Assembly: GCF_022842145.1 (NCBI RefSeq)
Contig: NZ_JALHQD010000002.1
Location: forward strand, 248,001 to 312,000
Reading direction: 5' to 3'
Length of the DNA: 64,000 nucleotides
Source: Tabrizicola sp.
Lineage (GTDB): Bacteria > Pseudomonadota > Alphaproteobacteria > Rhodobacterales > Rhodobacteraceae
In this document: piece after piece, positions 1-8,646 of the stretch
How positions within the stretch are numbered: the first letter of the stretch is position 1
Layout: every line of letters begins with the position of its first letter
Position numbers and translations under genes: made by a program
Notes under the pieces: model-generated
Databases searched by the model: none
Seen by the model: only the letters and a program-made list of their open reading frames with translations
Told to the model about the DNA's origin: nothing

Positions 1-548
1 CGCCCTGGCCGTTCACGCCGCTGTTCCAGGAAATCCGGGATCAGGTGGAGGTGTTCGACTATTCGAAATACAATTTCGTCACGCCGATCATGAAGCCCGC
101 CGCGATGACGCGGGGGGCATTGCTGGAGGGCGTGTTGAAGAATTACCGCCGCTTCTACATGAAGAAGGCGCTTTTCCATTACCTCTGGCGCGGGACGGGG
201 TTCCGGCGGAAATACCTTTTGGGTTGCCTGAAGGCGTTCCTGAAGGCCGGGGTGCAGCGGAGCTTCTATGACCTTGGAAAGCATGGTTATTTCAAGCCAG
301 TGAAGCGGGACAACTTGGACTTCGGCTTTGACGGGACCCGCACCATCGCCGAGGCGCAGATGGCGGATTGGGAGGCTTCGGCGGACAAGGCGGCGCGGGC
401 GGCGGAGCGGCGGGCGGCGGTGAAGGCGCAGATGAAGGAACGCGCGGACGACCGTGCGGCGGACCGCGTCCCCGACCTTGGACCGCCAGATCTTCAGATG
501 CGGGCTTGCGGCGGCGGACGCGAGCAGATGCAGGAGCCGGCCGAGTAA
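1..548 (+). CDS. bchE: Mg-protoporphyrin IX monomethyl ester oxidative cyclase, anaerobic type (3' end only)
   Basis: This is the C-terminal ~181 residues of BchE, the radical-SAM/B12-dependent, oxygen-independent cyclase that forms the isocyclic ring of bacteriochlorophyll. The reading frame is open from base 3, so the gene continues off the left edge and the radical-SAM CxxxCxxC part is not visible. The visible part is the BchE tail, with the segment [11 protein letters not shown] and a basic region around [16 protein letters not shown]. It ends in a poorly conserved Ala/Arg-rich charged tail. Its TAA overlaps the bchJ ATG (TAATG), so the two are co-translated. Identification rests on this tail plus the bchE-bchJ-bchG order typical of Rhodobacter. 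Confidence 0.88.
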   Translation, partial: PWPFTPLFQEIRDQVEVFDYSKYNFVTPIMKPAAMTRGALLEGVLKNYRRFYMKKALFHYLWRGTGFRRKYLLGCLKAFLKAGVQRSFYDLGKHGYFKPVKRDNLDFGFDGTRTIAEAQMADWEASADKAARAAERRAAVKAQMKERADDRAADRVPDLGPPDLQMRACGGGREQMQEPAE

Positions 549-1120
549 TGCAGGCGGGCCGGATCGGGCCGAACGCGATTCTGCAGCTTATCGATGTGCT
601 GGAGCGGCTCGGGGAGGGAGATCTGTGCCGCGCGGTGCTTGTGGAGGCGGGCGTGGCTCGTCCTTCACCCGGTGCCGGGATGTTGCCGGAAGTGGACTGC
701 GCGGCGGTGCATCAGACCTTGCGGCGGTTGACCCCGATGGCGGAGGTCGTGCTGGCGGAAGCCGGGCGCGCGACGGGGGATTACATCCTGGCAAACCGGA
801 TTCCCAAGGCTGCGCAAGGTCTGTTGCGGCTGCTGCCAAGGGCTGTGGCGGCGCAGGTCCTGACCAAGGCAATCGCGCGACATTCATGGACCTTTGCGGG
901 AACGGGAGAGTTCCGGGTCGAGAGCGCGCGGCCCCTGGTCCTGTCGGTGGCGCGGAACCCACTGGTGGCGGGGTGGCGGGCGGAGCGGCCGCAGTGCATT
1001 TGGCATGTCTCGGTGTTCCAGCGGCTCTATGGGCGGCTGGTCTGGCCTGCGGTGCAGGTCCGCGAGGTCGCCTGCTGTGCCTGCGGCGACCCGGCCTGCC
1101 GGTTTGAGGTGTCAGGCTGA
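548..1120 (+). CDS. bchJ: BchJ, V4R-domain bacteriochlorophyll biosynthesis protein
   Basis: 190 residues, ATG overlapping the bchE stop. It belongs to the V4R (4-vinyl reductase) small-ligand-binding family. BchJ was first taken for the 8-vinyl reductase, but later work favours an accessory role in handing porphyrin intermediates along the pathway. The C-terminus carries the family's cysteine cluster, CCACGDPAC (C176, C177, C179, C184), with the closing RFEV. The central part is Ala/Arg-rich, as usual in this family. It lies between bchE and bchG, and bchG starts 57 bases downstream behind its own PpsR-like sites, so bchJ is probably the last gene of the upstream transcript. Confidence 0.88.
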   Translation: MQAGRIGPNAILQLIDVLERLGEGDLCRAVLVEAGVARPSPGAGMLPEVDCAAVHQTLRRLTPMAEVVLAEAGRATGDYILANRIPKAAQGLLRLLPRAVAAQVLTKAIARHSWTFAGTGEFRVESARPLVLSVARNPLVAGWRAERPQCIWHVSVFQRLYGRLVWPAVQVREVACCACGDPACRFEVSG

Positions 1121-1132
1121 CGCCTGTGGCAA

Positions 1133-1150
1133 TGTAAGCCTTGCCAGACT
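1133..1150. promoter_or_regulatory. degenerate PpsR/CrtJ half of a tandem site before bchG
   Basis: TGT-N12-ACT, one mismatch from TGT-N12-ACA. It stands 6 bases before the exact site at 1157-1174, the tandem spacing expected for cooperative PpsR (CrtJ) binding. Confidence 0.4.
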
Positions 1151-1156
1151 CGGATG

Positions 1157-1174
1157 TGTCAGGTTTAATTGACA
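1157..1174. promoter_or_regulatory. PpsR/CrtJ-type operator abutting the bchG start
   Basis: An exact TGT-N12-ACA palindrome ends 2 bases before the bchG ATG. PpsR (CrtJ in R. capsulatus) is the aerobic repressor of bch, crt and puc genes and recognises this motif. Because the site overlaps the ribosome-binding region, it may block an internal promoter or transcription running through from bchEJ. Confidence 0.7.
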
Positions 1175-1176
1175 CC

Positions 1177-2076
1177 ATGAGCGACGCACTCATCCAACCC
1201 CCGCAAAGCTGGCCGGAACCCCGTGCCATGCTGACATTGATCAAGCCGATCACCTGGTTCCCACCGGTCTGGGCCTACCTGTGTGGCGCGGTCTCATCTG
1301 GCGTGCCTTTGGGCGCGAACTGGACGACGGTGCTGTTGGGGATGGTGCTGGCCGGGCCCATCGTCTGCGGGATGAGCCAGGCGGCGAACGACTGGTGCGA
1401 CCGGCATGTGGATGCGGTGAATGAGCCGCACCGGCCGATCCCCTCGGGGAAGATCCCGGGGCGCTGGGGCTTGTGGATCGCGCTGGCGATGACGGTGCTT
1501 TCTCTGGCGGTGGGCTGGCTTCTGGGACCCTGGGGCTTTGGCGCGACGGTGGTCGGCGTGATCGCGGCCTGGGCCTATTCGGCAGAACCGATCCGGCTGA
1601 AGCGGTCGGGCTGGTGGGGGCCGGGGCTGGTGGGACTGTCCTATGAGGGATTGCCCTGGTTCACCGGGGCGGCGGTGCTGCTGGGCAGCGCGCCACGGTT
1701 CGAGAATATCGCGATTGCCGGGCTGTACGCCTTTGGCGCGCACGGGATCATGACGCTGAACGATTTCAAGGCGCTGGAGGGTGACCGGCAGCATGGCGTG
1801 CGGTCCTTGCCCGTGACCCTGGGGCCTGAAGTGGCCGCAAAGATTGCCTGCACGGTGATGGGCATGGCGCAGTTGCTGGTCGTGGCACTGCTTGTGATCT
1901 GGGGCGCGCCCTGGCACGCATTGGCCGTCGCGGCGCTGCTGTTGGCTCAGGTCGCCGCGATGCGGGTGCTGTTCCGTGATCCGAAGGGCAAGGCGCCTTG
2001 GTACAACGGGACGGGCGTGGTGCTGTACGTCACCGGCATGATGATTTCCGCCTTTGCGATCCGGGGGATGGTATGA
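1177..2076 (+). CDS. bchG: bacteriochlorophyll a synthase (geranylgeranyl-bacteriochlorophyllide esterase)
   Basis: 299 residues. It esterifies bacteriochlorophyllide a with geranylgeranyl diphosphate (later reduced by BchP) and is an integral membrane prenyltransferase of the UbiA family. The first Asp-rich motif is NDWCDRHVDAVNEPHRPIP (from N71) and the second is NDFKALEGDR (from N195), both Mg-diphosphate ligands. About eight hydrophobic membrane segments are visible. I chose the ATG at 1177. A longer TTG reading from 1141 would run through the regulatory palindromes and lacks homology. The stop overlaps the next ATG (ATGA). Confidence 0.95.
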   Translation: MSDALIQPPQSWPEPRAMLTLIKPITWFPPVWAYLCGAVSSGVPLGANWTTVLLGMVLAGPIVCGMSQAANDWCDRHVDAVNEPHRPIPSGKIPGRWGLWIALAMTVLSLAVGWLLGPWGFGATVVGVIAAWAYSAEPIRLKRSGWWGPGLVGLSYEGLPWFTGAAVLLGSAPRFENIAIAGLYAFGAHGIMTLNDFKALEGDRQHGVRSLPVTLGPEVAAKIACTVMGMAQLLVVALLVIWGAPWHALAVAALLLAQVAAMRVLFRDPKGKAPWYNGTGVVLYVTGMMISAFAIRGMV

Positions 2077-3359
2077 CCCTCAGCTGGCTCCAGATCGCGC
2101 GACTTGGGTTGGTGCAGCTGTGCCTGGGCGCGGTGGTGGTGCTGACGACCTCGACCCTGAACCGGCTGATGGTGGTGGAGCTGGCGCTGCCCGCGATGCT
2201 TTCGGGGGCGCTGGTGGCGCTGCATTCCTTTGTGCAGATCACCCGGCCAAGCTGGGGCTTCATGTCCGACGCGCAGGGCAACCGGACGCGGTTCATCATC
2301 GGCGGGATGGCGGTGCTGTCCGCGGGGGCGGCGCTGGCCTCTCTCATGGTGGCGATGGGGATTGCGGGGCAGGGCGTCGGGCTGGCGGTTTCGGTGCTGG
2401 CCTATGTGCTGATCGGGATGGGCGCGGGGGCCTCGGGCACCTCGCTGCTGGCGCTGTTGGCAAGCGGTTGCGCGCCAGAGCGGCGGGCGGCGGCGGCGAC
2501 GATCACCTGGCTGATGATGATCTTCGGGATTGCGGTCAGCAGTGGTGTGATCGGGGCGATGCTGGACCCCTACTCGCCCGCGCGGCTGATGGCGATTGTC
2601 GGCGTGGTGACGGTTGGCGCGGTGGTGCTGACGACGCTGGCGATCTGGGGCATCGAGCGGCGGGTGATCCCGGCGCGGTTGCCGGATGAGACTCCGCTGC
2701 GGCAGGGGTTGGCCGAGGTTTGGGCGGAAAAGCGGACGCGGGTCTTCACGCTGTTCATCTTCCTGTCGATGACCGCATTCTTCCTGCAGGAACTGATCCT
2801 GGAGCCCTATGCGGGGCTGGTCTTCGCCTATTCGCCTGGGGAATCCACCAGCCTGTCGGGCGCGCAGCACGGGGGCATGTTCATCGGCATGCTGGCCGTG
2901 GGGATCGCGGTCAGCGGGCTGAAGATCGGCTCCTTGCGGGGCTGGGTGACGACCGGGTGTCTTGGGTCGGCGGTGATGCTGGCGGTGATCGCGACGCTGG
3001 GGCAGGTGCAGATCGGGCTTCTGACCCCGGCCGTGGCGGTGCTGGGCGTCTTTACCGGCATGTTTGCCATCGCCTCGATCGGGGCGATGATGCAGTTGGC
3101 CGGGCAGGGCCGCGCGGGCCGTGAGGGCACCCGGATGGGCGTCTGGGGCGCGTCGCAGGCGATTGCTCAGGGCCTTGGTGGGTTCGCGGGGGCGGCGCTG
3201 GTTGATGCGCTGCGGCTGTCGGGATCAACAGCTGACGCCTTTGGAATGGTCTTCGCGTTTGAAGCGCTTTTGTTTGTCGCTGCCGGGCTGATGGCCTGGC
3301 GGATCATCGACGGGGGGCGTCTGCGGGCGCCCGCGCCGCAACTGGTTCCGGGAGAATGA
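2073..3359 (+). CDS. PucC/LhaA/Bch2-family major facilitator (ORF428-type BChl delivery protein)
   Basis: 428 residues, the same length as the R. capsulatus ORF428 found at this position. It is a twelve-helix MFS protein of the bacteriochlorophyll-delivery (PucC/LhaA) family, thought to bring pigment to assembling antenna or reaction-centre complexes in the inner membrane. The hydrophobic helices alternate with short Arg-rich loops (for example IWGIERRVIPARLP), and the conserved loop FMSDAQGNRTRFI lies between early helices. It is translationally coupled at both ends, with ATGA overlaps to bchG and bchP. The exact substrate of this paralogue is inferred from the family, not proven. Confidence 0.88.
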   Translation: MTLSWLQIARLGLVQLCLGAVVVLTTSTLNRLMVVELALPAMLSGALVALHSFVQITRPSWGFMSDAQGNRTRFIIGGMAVLSAGAALASLMVAMGIAGQGVGLAVSVLAYVLIGMGAGASGTSLLALLASGCAPERRAAAATITWLMMIFGIAVSSGVIGAMLDPYSPARLMAIVGVVTVGAVVLTTLAIWGIERRVIPARLPDETPLRQGLAEVWAEKRTRVFTLFIFLSMTAFFLQELILEPYAGLVFAYSPGESTSLSGAQHGGMFIGMLAVGIAVSGLKIGSLRGWVTTGCLGSAVMLAVIATLGQVQIGLLTPAVAVLGVFTGMFAIASIGAMMQLAGQGRAGREGTRMGVWGASQAIAQGLGGFAGAALVDALRLSGSTADAFGMVFAFEALLFVAAGLMAWRIIDGGRLRAPAPQLVPGE

Positions 3360-4540
3360 GCATGTATGACGCATTCGTGGTGGGCGGCGGGCCGTCGGGG
3401 GCAACGGCGGCGGAGGATCTGGCGCGGGCTGGGTATCGCGTGGCGCTCTTGGACCGGGATGGCAGGATCAAGCCCTGCGGCGGGGCGATCCCGCCGCGGC
3501 TGATCAAGGATTTCGACATCCCGGACCATCTGGTGGTGGCCAAGATCAAGACGGCGCGGATGATCTCTCCCACGGGGCGGGCGGTCGATATCCACATCGA
3601 GGGCGGCTATGTCGGCATGGTCCAGCGGCTGGATTTCGACGAATTCCTGCGCGACCGTGCGCGGATGGTCGGGGCGGAACGGCTGACCGGGACCTTCCTG
3701 CGGGTGGAGCGGGATGCGAAGGGCACGCACGTCGTCTGGCGCGAGAAGGCCTCGGGGCAGGAGCGGCGGTCTGTCTGTCGCGTGGTGATCGGCGCGGATG
3801 GGGCGAAATCGGGCGTGGCCCGGGCCGAAGTACCCGGCGGGGACAAGATTCCCTACGTCATCGCCTACCACGAGATCATCAAGGCCCCGGCGGCGAACAG
3901 CGGTTATGACCCGGTGCGCTGCGATGTGATCTATGACGGCCAGATTTCGCCTGACTTCTACGGCTGGGTCTTCCCGCATGGGGACACGGCGTCAGTGGGC
4001 ATGGGCACCGAAGACGGGGCGGTGGACCTTAAAAAGGCGACGGCGGACTTGCGGGCGATGGCCGGGTTGACCGACTGCGAGACGATCCGGCGCGAGGGTG
4101 CGCCGATCCCGTTGAAGCCCTTGGACCGTTGGGACAATGGCCGCGACGTAGTGCTGGCCGGGGATGCGGCGGGAGTTGTGGCGCCGTCTTCCGGTGAGGG
4201 GATATTCTACGCGATGGCTGGGGGGCGGGCGGCGGCGACGGCGGCGCAGGCCTTCCTGACCTCGGGCAAGGTCGCGGAGCTGAAGCTGGCGCGGAAGCTG
4301 TTTCTGAAGGAGCATGGCACCGTCTTCAAGGTCTTGCGGTCGATGCAGAACGCGTATTATCGCAGCGACGACCGGCGCGAGCGGTTCGTGAGCTTGTGTC
4401 ACGACATCGACGTGCAGCGCCTGACCTTTGAGGCCTACATGAACAAGAAGCTTGTCGCGGCGCGTCCGCTTGCCCATCTGAAGATCGGCGTGAAGAATGT
4501 GATGCACCTGATGGGAATAGTCAGTCCAAAATGGTCGTGA
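3356..4540 (+). CDS. bchP: geranylgeranyl reductase, bacteriochlorophyll type
   Basis: 394 residues. BchP uses NADPH and FAD to reduce the geranylgeranyl tail of bacteriochlorophyll to phytyl. The N-terminal dinucleotide fold is clear (FVVGGGPSGATAAEDLARAG, about residues 8-27), followed by the family's PCGGAIPPRL near residue 42. The second flavin motif is GDAAGVVAPSSGEGIFYA, with G269-D270. The start overlaps the ORF428 stop. A second in-frame ATG two codons later is possible and would change nothing important. The end overlaps idi. Confidence 0.96.
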   Translation: MSMYDAFVVGGGPSGATAAEDLARAGYRVALLDRDGRIKPCGGAIPPRLIKDFDIPDHLVVAKIKTARMISPTGRAVDIHIEGGYVGMVQRLDFDEFLRDRARMVGAERLTGTFLRVERDAKGTHVVWREKASGQERRSVCRVVIGADGAKSGVARAEVPGGDKIPYVIAYHEIIKAPAANSGYDPVRCDVIYDGQISPDFYGWVFPHGDTASVGMGTEDGAVDLKKATADLRAMAGLTDCETIRREGAPIPLKPLDRWDNGRDVVLAGDAAGVVAPSSGEGIFYAMAGGRAAATAAQAFLTSGKVAELKLARKLFLKEHGTVFKVLRSMQNAYYRSDDRRERFVSLCHDIDVQRLTFEAYMNKKLVAARPLAHLKIGVKNVMHLMGIVSPKWS

Positions 4541-5112
4541 TGGAAAAGGTAGACCTGCCGATCCCGGCCTGGGATGCCACCGGCGCGCTGGTGCCGGTCG
4601 GCAAGCTGGCCGTGCACCGGCAGGGTCTGCGGCACCCGGCGGTGTCGGTCTTTGTCCTGCGCGGGTCCGAGATCCTGATCCAGCAGCGCGCGGCGGGAAA
4701 GTATCACACGCCCGGGCTTTGGGCGAACACCTGCTGCACGCATCCGAATTGGGGTGAAGCGGCGGCGGTCTGTGCCGAGCGGCGGTTGGGGCAGGAATTG
4801 GGGATCGACGGGCTGGCGCTGCGGCACGTGGGTCAGGTGGAGTATCGGGCCGCCGTCCCGGGCGTGCGCGAGCCGCTGATCGAGCACGAGGTGGTCGAGG
4901 TCTTCGTGGGCGAGGCCGGGTGGCCCTTGGACCTGGAACTGGACCCCGACGAAGTGCAGGCCGTGCGCTGGGTGTCGCTGGACGCATTGCGGGCCGAGAT
5001 TGCGCGGACGCCGGAGGTGTTCACGCCTTGGCTGCGCATTTACCTGGAAAAGCACGCGGCGATGATCTTCGCGGCCTCAAGCCTGGCCGAGGCTGTCCAG
5101 AATCAGGGCTGA
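4540..5112 (+). CDS. idi: isopentenyl-diphosphate delta-isomerase (type 1)
   Basis: 190 residues. It interconverts IPP and DMAPP for carotenoid and phytyl chains. It is a Nudix-fold protein with the catalytic cysteine in NTCCTHP (C66 in this numbering). The acidic metal/catalytic segment is VVEVFVG, and the C-terminal PWLRIYLEKH is typical of Rhodobacter IDI. The ATG at 4540 forms a TGATG overlap with the bchP stop. An ATG at 4531 in the same frame adds three residues and cannot be excluded. It is convergent with bchO, the coding ends overlapping by 36 bases. Confidence 0.94.
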   Translation: MEKVDLPIPAWDATGALVPVGKLAVHRQGLRHPAVSVFVLRGSEILIQQRAAGKYHTPGLWANTCCTHPNWGEAAAVCAERRLGQELGIDGLALRHVGQVEYRAAVPGVREPLIEHEVVEVFVGEAGWPLDLELDPDEVQAVRWVSLDALRAEIARTPEVFTPWLRIYLEKHAAMIFAASSLAEAVQNQG

Positions 5113-5937
5113 GATCCCGTCTTCCGTTTCTTCATGAGCCAGATGGCCGAGCTTCGGCAGAAGGTGCAATTTTGCGCCGGGAAGGCGTTTGGCCGCGTCG
5201 ATGGAGACCTTCGCGGGGACGGCGCGGTCGCCTTCTGACGCGATCAGGGTGACTTTCGTCTTTGTCTCGGGCAGCCGGTTCAGGAGGCCTTGCAGCTTCC
5301 AGTCGGCCATCATGCCGAGGGCTCCGGTGATGTGATCGGGGTCGCGGACGAGCCTCAGGTATTGCGCGCGGCCCTCGGGGTCGAGGGGGGAGCCGGTGCC
5401 GGTCAGGATACGCTCGACGGTGCCGGGGCGACCGAAGAAGGCGGTGATGGCCGAGGAGGCGAAGGGCAGCGTGGCAAGGCCCTTGGCGATGATGGGAAAA
5501 AGGAAGGCGGCGGCGCCGTCGAATTCCCCCAGGGCGGCGTTTAGGCCGATGACCTGCGGCACGGGGCGAAGTTCGGCCATGCGCAGGCCGACGGCGGCCC
5601 CGGCGGAGTGGCCGATGATGGCCTGGGGCTGGATGTGCAGGGTGTCGCACAGGGTCCAGAGGTCCTGCGCCATTGCGTCGAGGCCAAGGCGACCCGCGAA
5701 GCCCTTGGCCGAGCAGCCGTGGCCGGGGAGGTCGGGGGTAATGACCCGGTAGGTTTCGCTGAGGCCCGGGATGGTGCGGCGGAAGCTGTGGTTGGACGCT
5801 CCGGTGCCGTGGAGGAGGAGGAGCGCGGGGGCGTCCTTTGGCCCGGTGTCGGCGACCCAGAAACGGTGGCGGCCTGTGGAGATCAGGCTCGATTGGGCCT
5901 TGAAGGGCCAGTCCGGGGGCAGGGCGGTGGGGGTCAT
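5077..5937 (-). CDS. bchO: BchO, alpha/beta hydrolase-fold Mg-chelatase-associated protein
   Basis: 286 residues of the alpha/beta hydrolase fold. The oxyanion segment is LLLLHGTGAS (H43), the nucleophile elbow GHSAGA (S111), the acid segment EGDRAVP, and the His near GHLAHEE. BchO always accompanies bchID and is required in a still undefined way for efficient Mg insertion. I start at 5937 (MTPTALPP), one base after the bchD stop. The longer upstream reading would run inside bchD. It is last in the crtA-bchI-bchD-bchO operon, and its end overlaps idi on the other strand. Confidence 0.92.
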   Translation of the reverse strand: MTPTALPPDWPFKAQSSLISTGRHRFWVADTGPKDAPALLLLHGTGASNHSFRRTIPGLSETYRVITPDLPGHGCSAKGFAGRLGLDAMAQDLWTLCDTLHIQPQAIIGHSAGAAVGLRMAELRPVPQVIGLNAALGEFDGAAAFLFPIIAKGLATLPFASSAITAFFGRPGTVERILTGTGSPLDPEGRAQYLRLVRDPDHITGALGMMADWKLQGLLNRLPETKTKVTLIASEGDRAVPAKVSIDAAKRLPGAKLHLLPKLGHLAHEETEDGISALILDSLGQA

Positions 5938-5938
5938 G

Positions 5939-7591
5939 TCAGGCCAGGGTTGCTGCAATCGCCCGGGCATCGGCCCGAGGAAGCGGAACATAGCGGCTGT
6001 TCATGATCTGCGAAAGCTGGGCGAGCGCCGGTTGCGGACGGTTGGCGACATCCAGCGTGACGGCGGCGATCCCGGCGGCGCGGATGGCCTGGGCGATCTG
6101 TTCGGCGTCGGCTTGGGCCTGGGCGCGGTCGGGCTGGCCGTTCAGGGCGATATTGGCGCGGCCGTCGGTAAGAAGCGCGAGGCTTGGGGTCATCCCTTGG
6201 CGGCGGGCGCGCAGGGCTGTGTCGAGGGCGGTGGCGAGGCCCGAGGCGAGGGGGGTGCCGCCGCCGCCGGGCAGACCGCGCAGGCGGGCCTTGGTGGTGG
6301 TCAGGCTGCGGGTGGGCGCAAGGATCAACTCGGCCTTTTGCCCGCGCAGGACGACCAGGGCCACGTGGTCGCGGCGGCTGTAGGCCTGGGCGAGCATCAG
6401 TTCGACAGCGCCCTTGGCTTCGCCGAGGCGGGCCATCGCCGAGGAGCCGGAGGCGTCGACGATGAAGATCAGGACCCGGTCGGAGACTTCCTTGTAGCGC
6501 TTCAGGCGGAAGTCGGAGCGGTGGACGATCAGGGCGCGGTTTTGCGTGTCGGCCTGTTTGCGGAGGACCTGCCAGGGGGCGGCTTGGCGTAGCGTTGCGA
6601 CGAGGTCGATGCGGGAGCGGCCGTCGGGGCGTCCGGGGCGGGAGGGGAGCGGGCGGCCACGGCGGTTGCCGGCTTTGGAGGAGCCGGTGCCGGAAGCCCC
6701 CCGTGCGGCGCGGTTGGCGCGGTCGGCCTGGAGTTTGGCGAGGATGTCTGGCGGGAGGGCGGCTTGCGCGGCCTCGATCAGGAGGTCGGCGAGGGATTGG
6801 AGGTCTTGTTCTTCGGGTTGGGAGTCGGGGGTATCGGGCTGGTCGGGGGGTGGCGGCTCGGGCGGCTGGTCGGGTTGGGCCTCGGTCTCTGGCAAGGCGC
6901 GGTGGGCGAGGCCGAGTTCGGCGGCTTGGATGAGGTCGTCTTCGGTGACGGTCAGGCGGCCATCCAGTGCCGCGATGGCGCGGGCGGCGCGGCGGGTGGT
7001 GAGGAGGGCGCGGGTGGACGAGATGCCAAGGCGGGCGGCGAGGGTGGCCAGGGCCTGGGTCAATTCGTCCGGCATGGCGACGAGGGGATAAAGGGCGCGG
7101 GCGCGGCGGAGGGCGGTGAGCGAGATGGGTTTCGGCAGCGGCTTTGTGGCGCGCTCGCCGTCGAGGCTTAGGAACAGGCCGAGGCGGTCGGAGAGGGCGG
7201 AGGGGAGGCCCTCGCCATCCTCGGCGGCCTCGTCGAGGGCGATGAGGGTGTGGTGGCCGCGGTCGAGGGCCTGCGCGAGGCGGGCGGTCAGGGCGGCGGG
7301 GGCGGACTCGGCCATCGGGAGGAACAGGAGGGCGGGTGTCGCCAGTAGGCCGGGCCGGTGGACGGGGCGGCCTTGGGCGAGGGTGGCCACGGGGTCGGGG
7401 CCTCCCAGCAGGGCGAGGTCGTCGATGGAGGTCGAGAGGCGGCGCTGGGGGCGGTCGAAGGGGGTCTGCGCGAGGGCGGTGGTGGCGATGTCGCGGACCG
7501 GACCGGCGCGGGACCTTAGCCAGAGGCCGCCAAGGCCGACGGGATCGACCGCAAGGACGCGCAAGCTAAGCTCAAGGCGCGCCCAGGTCAT
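5939..7591 (-). CDS. bchD: magnesium chelatase subunit D
   Basis: 550 residues. BchD forms the platform ring with BchI that drives Mg insertion into protoporphyrin IX by BchH (not in this window). It has an N-terminal degenerate AAA+ module without a proper Walker A. A Pro/Glu/Gln-rich acidic linker follows at about residues 240-275, with runs such as PPEPPPPDQPD. A basic stretch comes next, then a C-terminal von Willebrand A domain whose MIDAS is DASGS (D379-S383), with LLTDGRAN further on. The ATG overlaps the bchI stop (ATGA). Confidence 0.96.
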   Translation of the reverse strand: MTWARLELSLRVLAVDPVGLGGLWLRSRAGPVRDIATTALAQTPFDRPQRRLSTSIDDLALLGGPDPVATLAQGRPVHRPGLLATPALLFLPMAESAPAALTARLAQALDRGHHTLIALDEAAEDGEGLPSALSDRLGLFLSLDGERATKPLPKPISLTALRRARALYPLVAMPDELTQALATLAARLGISSTRALLTTRRAARAIAALDGRLTVTEDDLIQAAELGLAHRALPETEAQPDQPPEPPPPDQPDTPDSQPEEQDLQSLADLLIEAAQAALPPDILAKLQADRANRAARGASGTGSSKAGNRRGRPLPSRPGRPDGRSRIDLVATLRQAAPWQVLRKQADTQNRALIVHRSDFRLKRYKEVSDRVLIFIVDASGSSAMARLGEAKGAVELMLAQAYSRRDHVALVVLRGQKAELILAPTRSLTTTKARLRGLPGGGGTPLASGLATALDTALRARRQGMTPSLALLTDGRANIALNGQPDRAQAQADAEQIAQAIRAAGIAAVTLDVANRPQPALAQLSQIMNSRYVPLPRADARAIAATLA

Positions 7592-8646
7592 CAGGCCAGC
7601 GTTTCGGATATGGCGCGGGCAACGCGGTCTGAGGCTCCGGCTTCGTCCAGCGGATCGCGGCGCAGGCGGTGACCGAGGGACATGGCGGCGATGCGGCGAA
7701 GGTGGTCGCGGGTGACTTTCGGCGCGGCCTCGCTGGCGGCAAGGGCACGGGCGGCGCGGAGGAGGGTGAGCTCGCCCCGGACGCCGTCAGAGCCGAGCGC
7801 GATGCAGAGGGCGGCGCAGTCTTCCAGGACCGTGCGCAGGGTTTTCACCTTGGGGAGCGCGGCGCGGGCGGAAAGGATGGTGGCGCGCAGGGCGGCCTCG
7901 GCCTCGCCGTAGCTGGCGGCGAAGGCGTAGGGGTCGGCCTCATAGGCCTCACGCCGCAGGACGACTTCGACACGGGTGGCGATGTCGCGCGGGGAGCGGA
8001 CTTCGACCGACAGGCCGAAGCGGTCAAGGAGCTGGGGGCGGAGGTCGCCTTCCTCGGGGTTGCCGGAGCCGACGAGGACGAAGCGGGCGGCGTGGCGGAT
8101 CGAGAGGCCGTCACGTTCCACCACGTTCTCGCCGGACTGGGCGACGTCGAGGAGGAGGTCGACGATGTGGTCTTCAAGGAGATTCACTTCGTCGATGTAG
8201 AGATAGCCCCGGTTGGCGCGGGCGAGGAGGCCGGGTTCGAAGGCCTTGACCCCTTGGGCGATGGCGCGTTCGACGTCGAGGGCGCCGGTCACACGGTCTT
8301 CCGACACCCCGAGGGGGAGGTCGACGACGGGGGTGGGTTTTTCCACAATGGTGGGGTCGGTGATCCCGGCCCAGTCGGGGCAGTGTGCGGGGTCGGCGCT
8401 GTTCACCGGGCAGGCCCGCACGGCGCGGATCGGCGGCAGGAGGGCGGCAAGGCCCCGGACAGCGGTGGATTTGCCGGTGCCGCGGTCGCCGAAGACAAGG
8501 ACGCCGCCGATCAGCGGGTCGATGGCGGTGAGGGTCATCGCCAGCCGCATGTCGTCCTGGCCGACGATGGCGGTGAAGGGGAAGGGTGGCTTGGTGCCGG
8601 TGGCCGGCTGCGGGCGCGTGGCCTGATTGCGGTGAAGCGCGGTCAT
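7591..8646 (-). CDS. bchI: magnesium chelatase ATPase subunit I
   Basis: 351 residues, an AAA+ ATPase of Mg chelatase, working with BchD and BchH at the first committed step of bacteriochlorophyll synthesis. Walker A is GDRGTGKST (residues 53-61) and Walker B is YLYIDEVNLL (148-157, D152). Sensor and arginine-finger segments are visible as LVGSGNPEEGDLRPQLLDRF. The ATG at 8646 overlaps the crtA stop by ATGA, and the stop overlaps bchD. Expression therefore follows the crtA promoter, which carries a PpsR-type site. Confidence 0.97.
   Translation of the reverse strand: MTALHRNQATRPQPATGTKPPFPFTAIVGQDDMRLAMTLTAIDPLIGGVLVFGDRGTGKSTAVRGLAALLPPIRAVRACPVNSADPAHCPDWAGITDPTIVEKPTPVVDLPLGVSEDRVTGALDVERAIAQGVKAFEPGLLARANRGYLYIDEVNLLEDHIVDLLLDVAQSGENVVERDGLSIRHAARFVLVGSGNPEEGDLRPQLLDRFGLSVEVRSPRDIATRVEVVLRREAYEADPYAFAASYGEAEAALRATILSARAALPKVKTLRTVLEDCAALCIALGSDGVRGELTLLRAARALAASEAAPKVTRDHLRRIAAMSLGHRLRRDPLDEAGASDRVARAISETLA

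Noticed and set aside
588-1253. Minus-strand 221-residue reading opposite bchJ
   Set aside because: Arg/Pro/Ala-rich shadow of a GC-rich gene, with no family features. bchJ on the other strand is clear.
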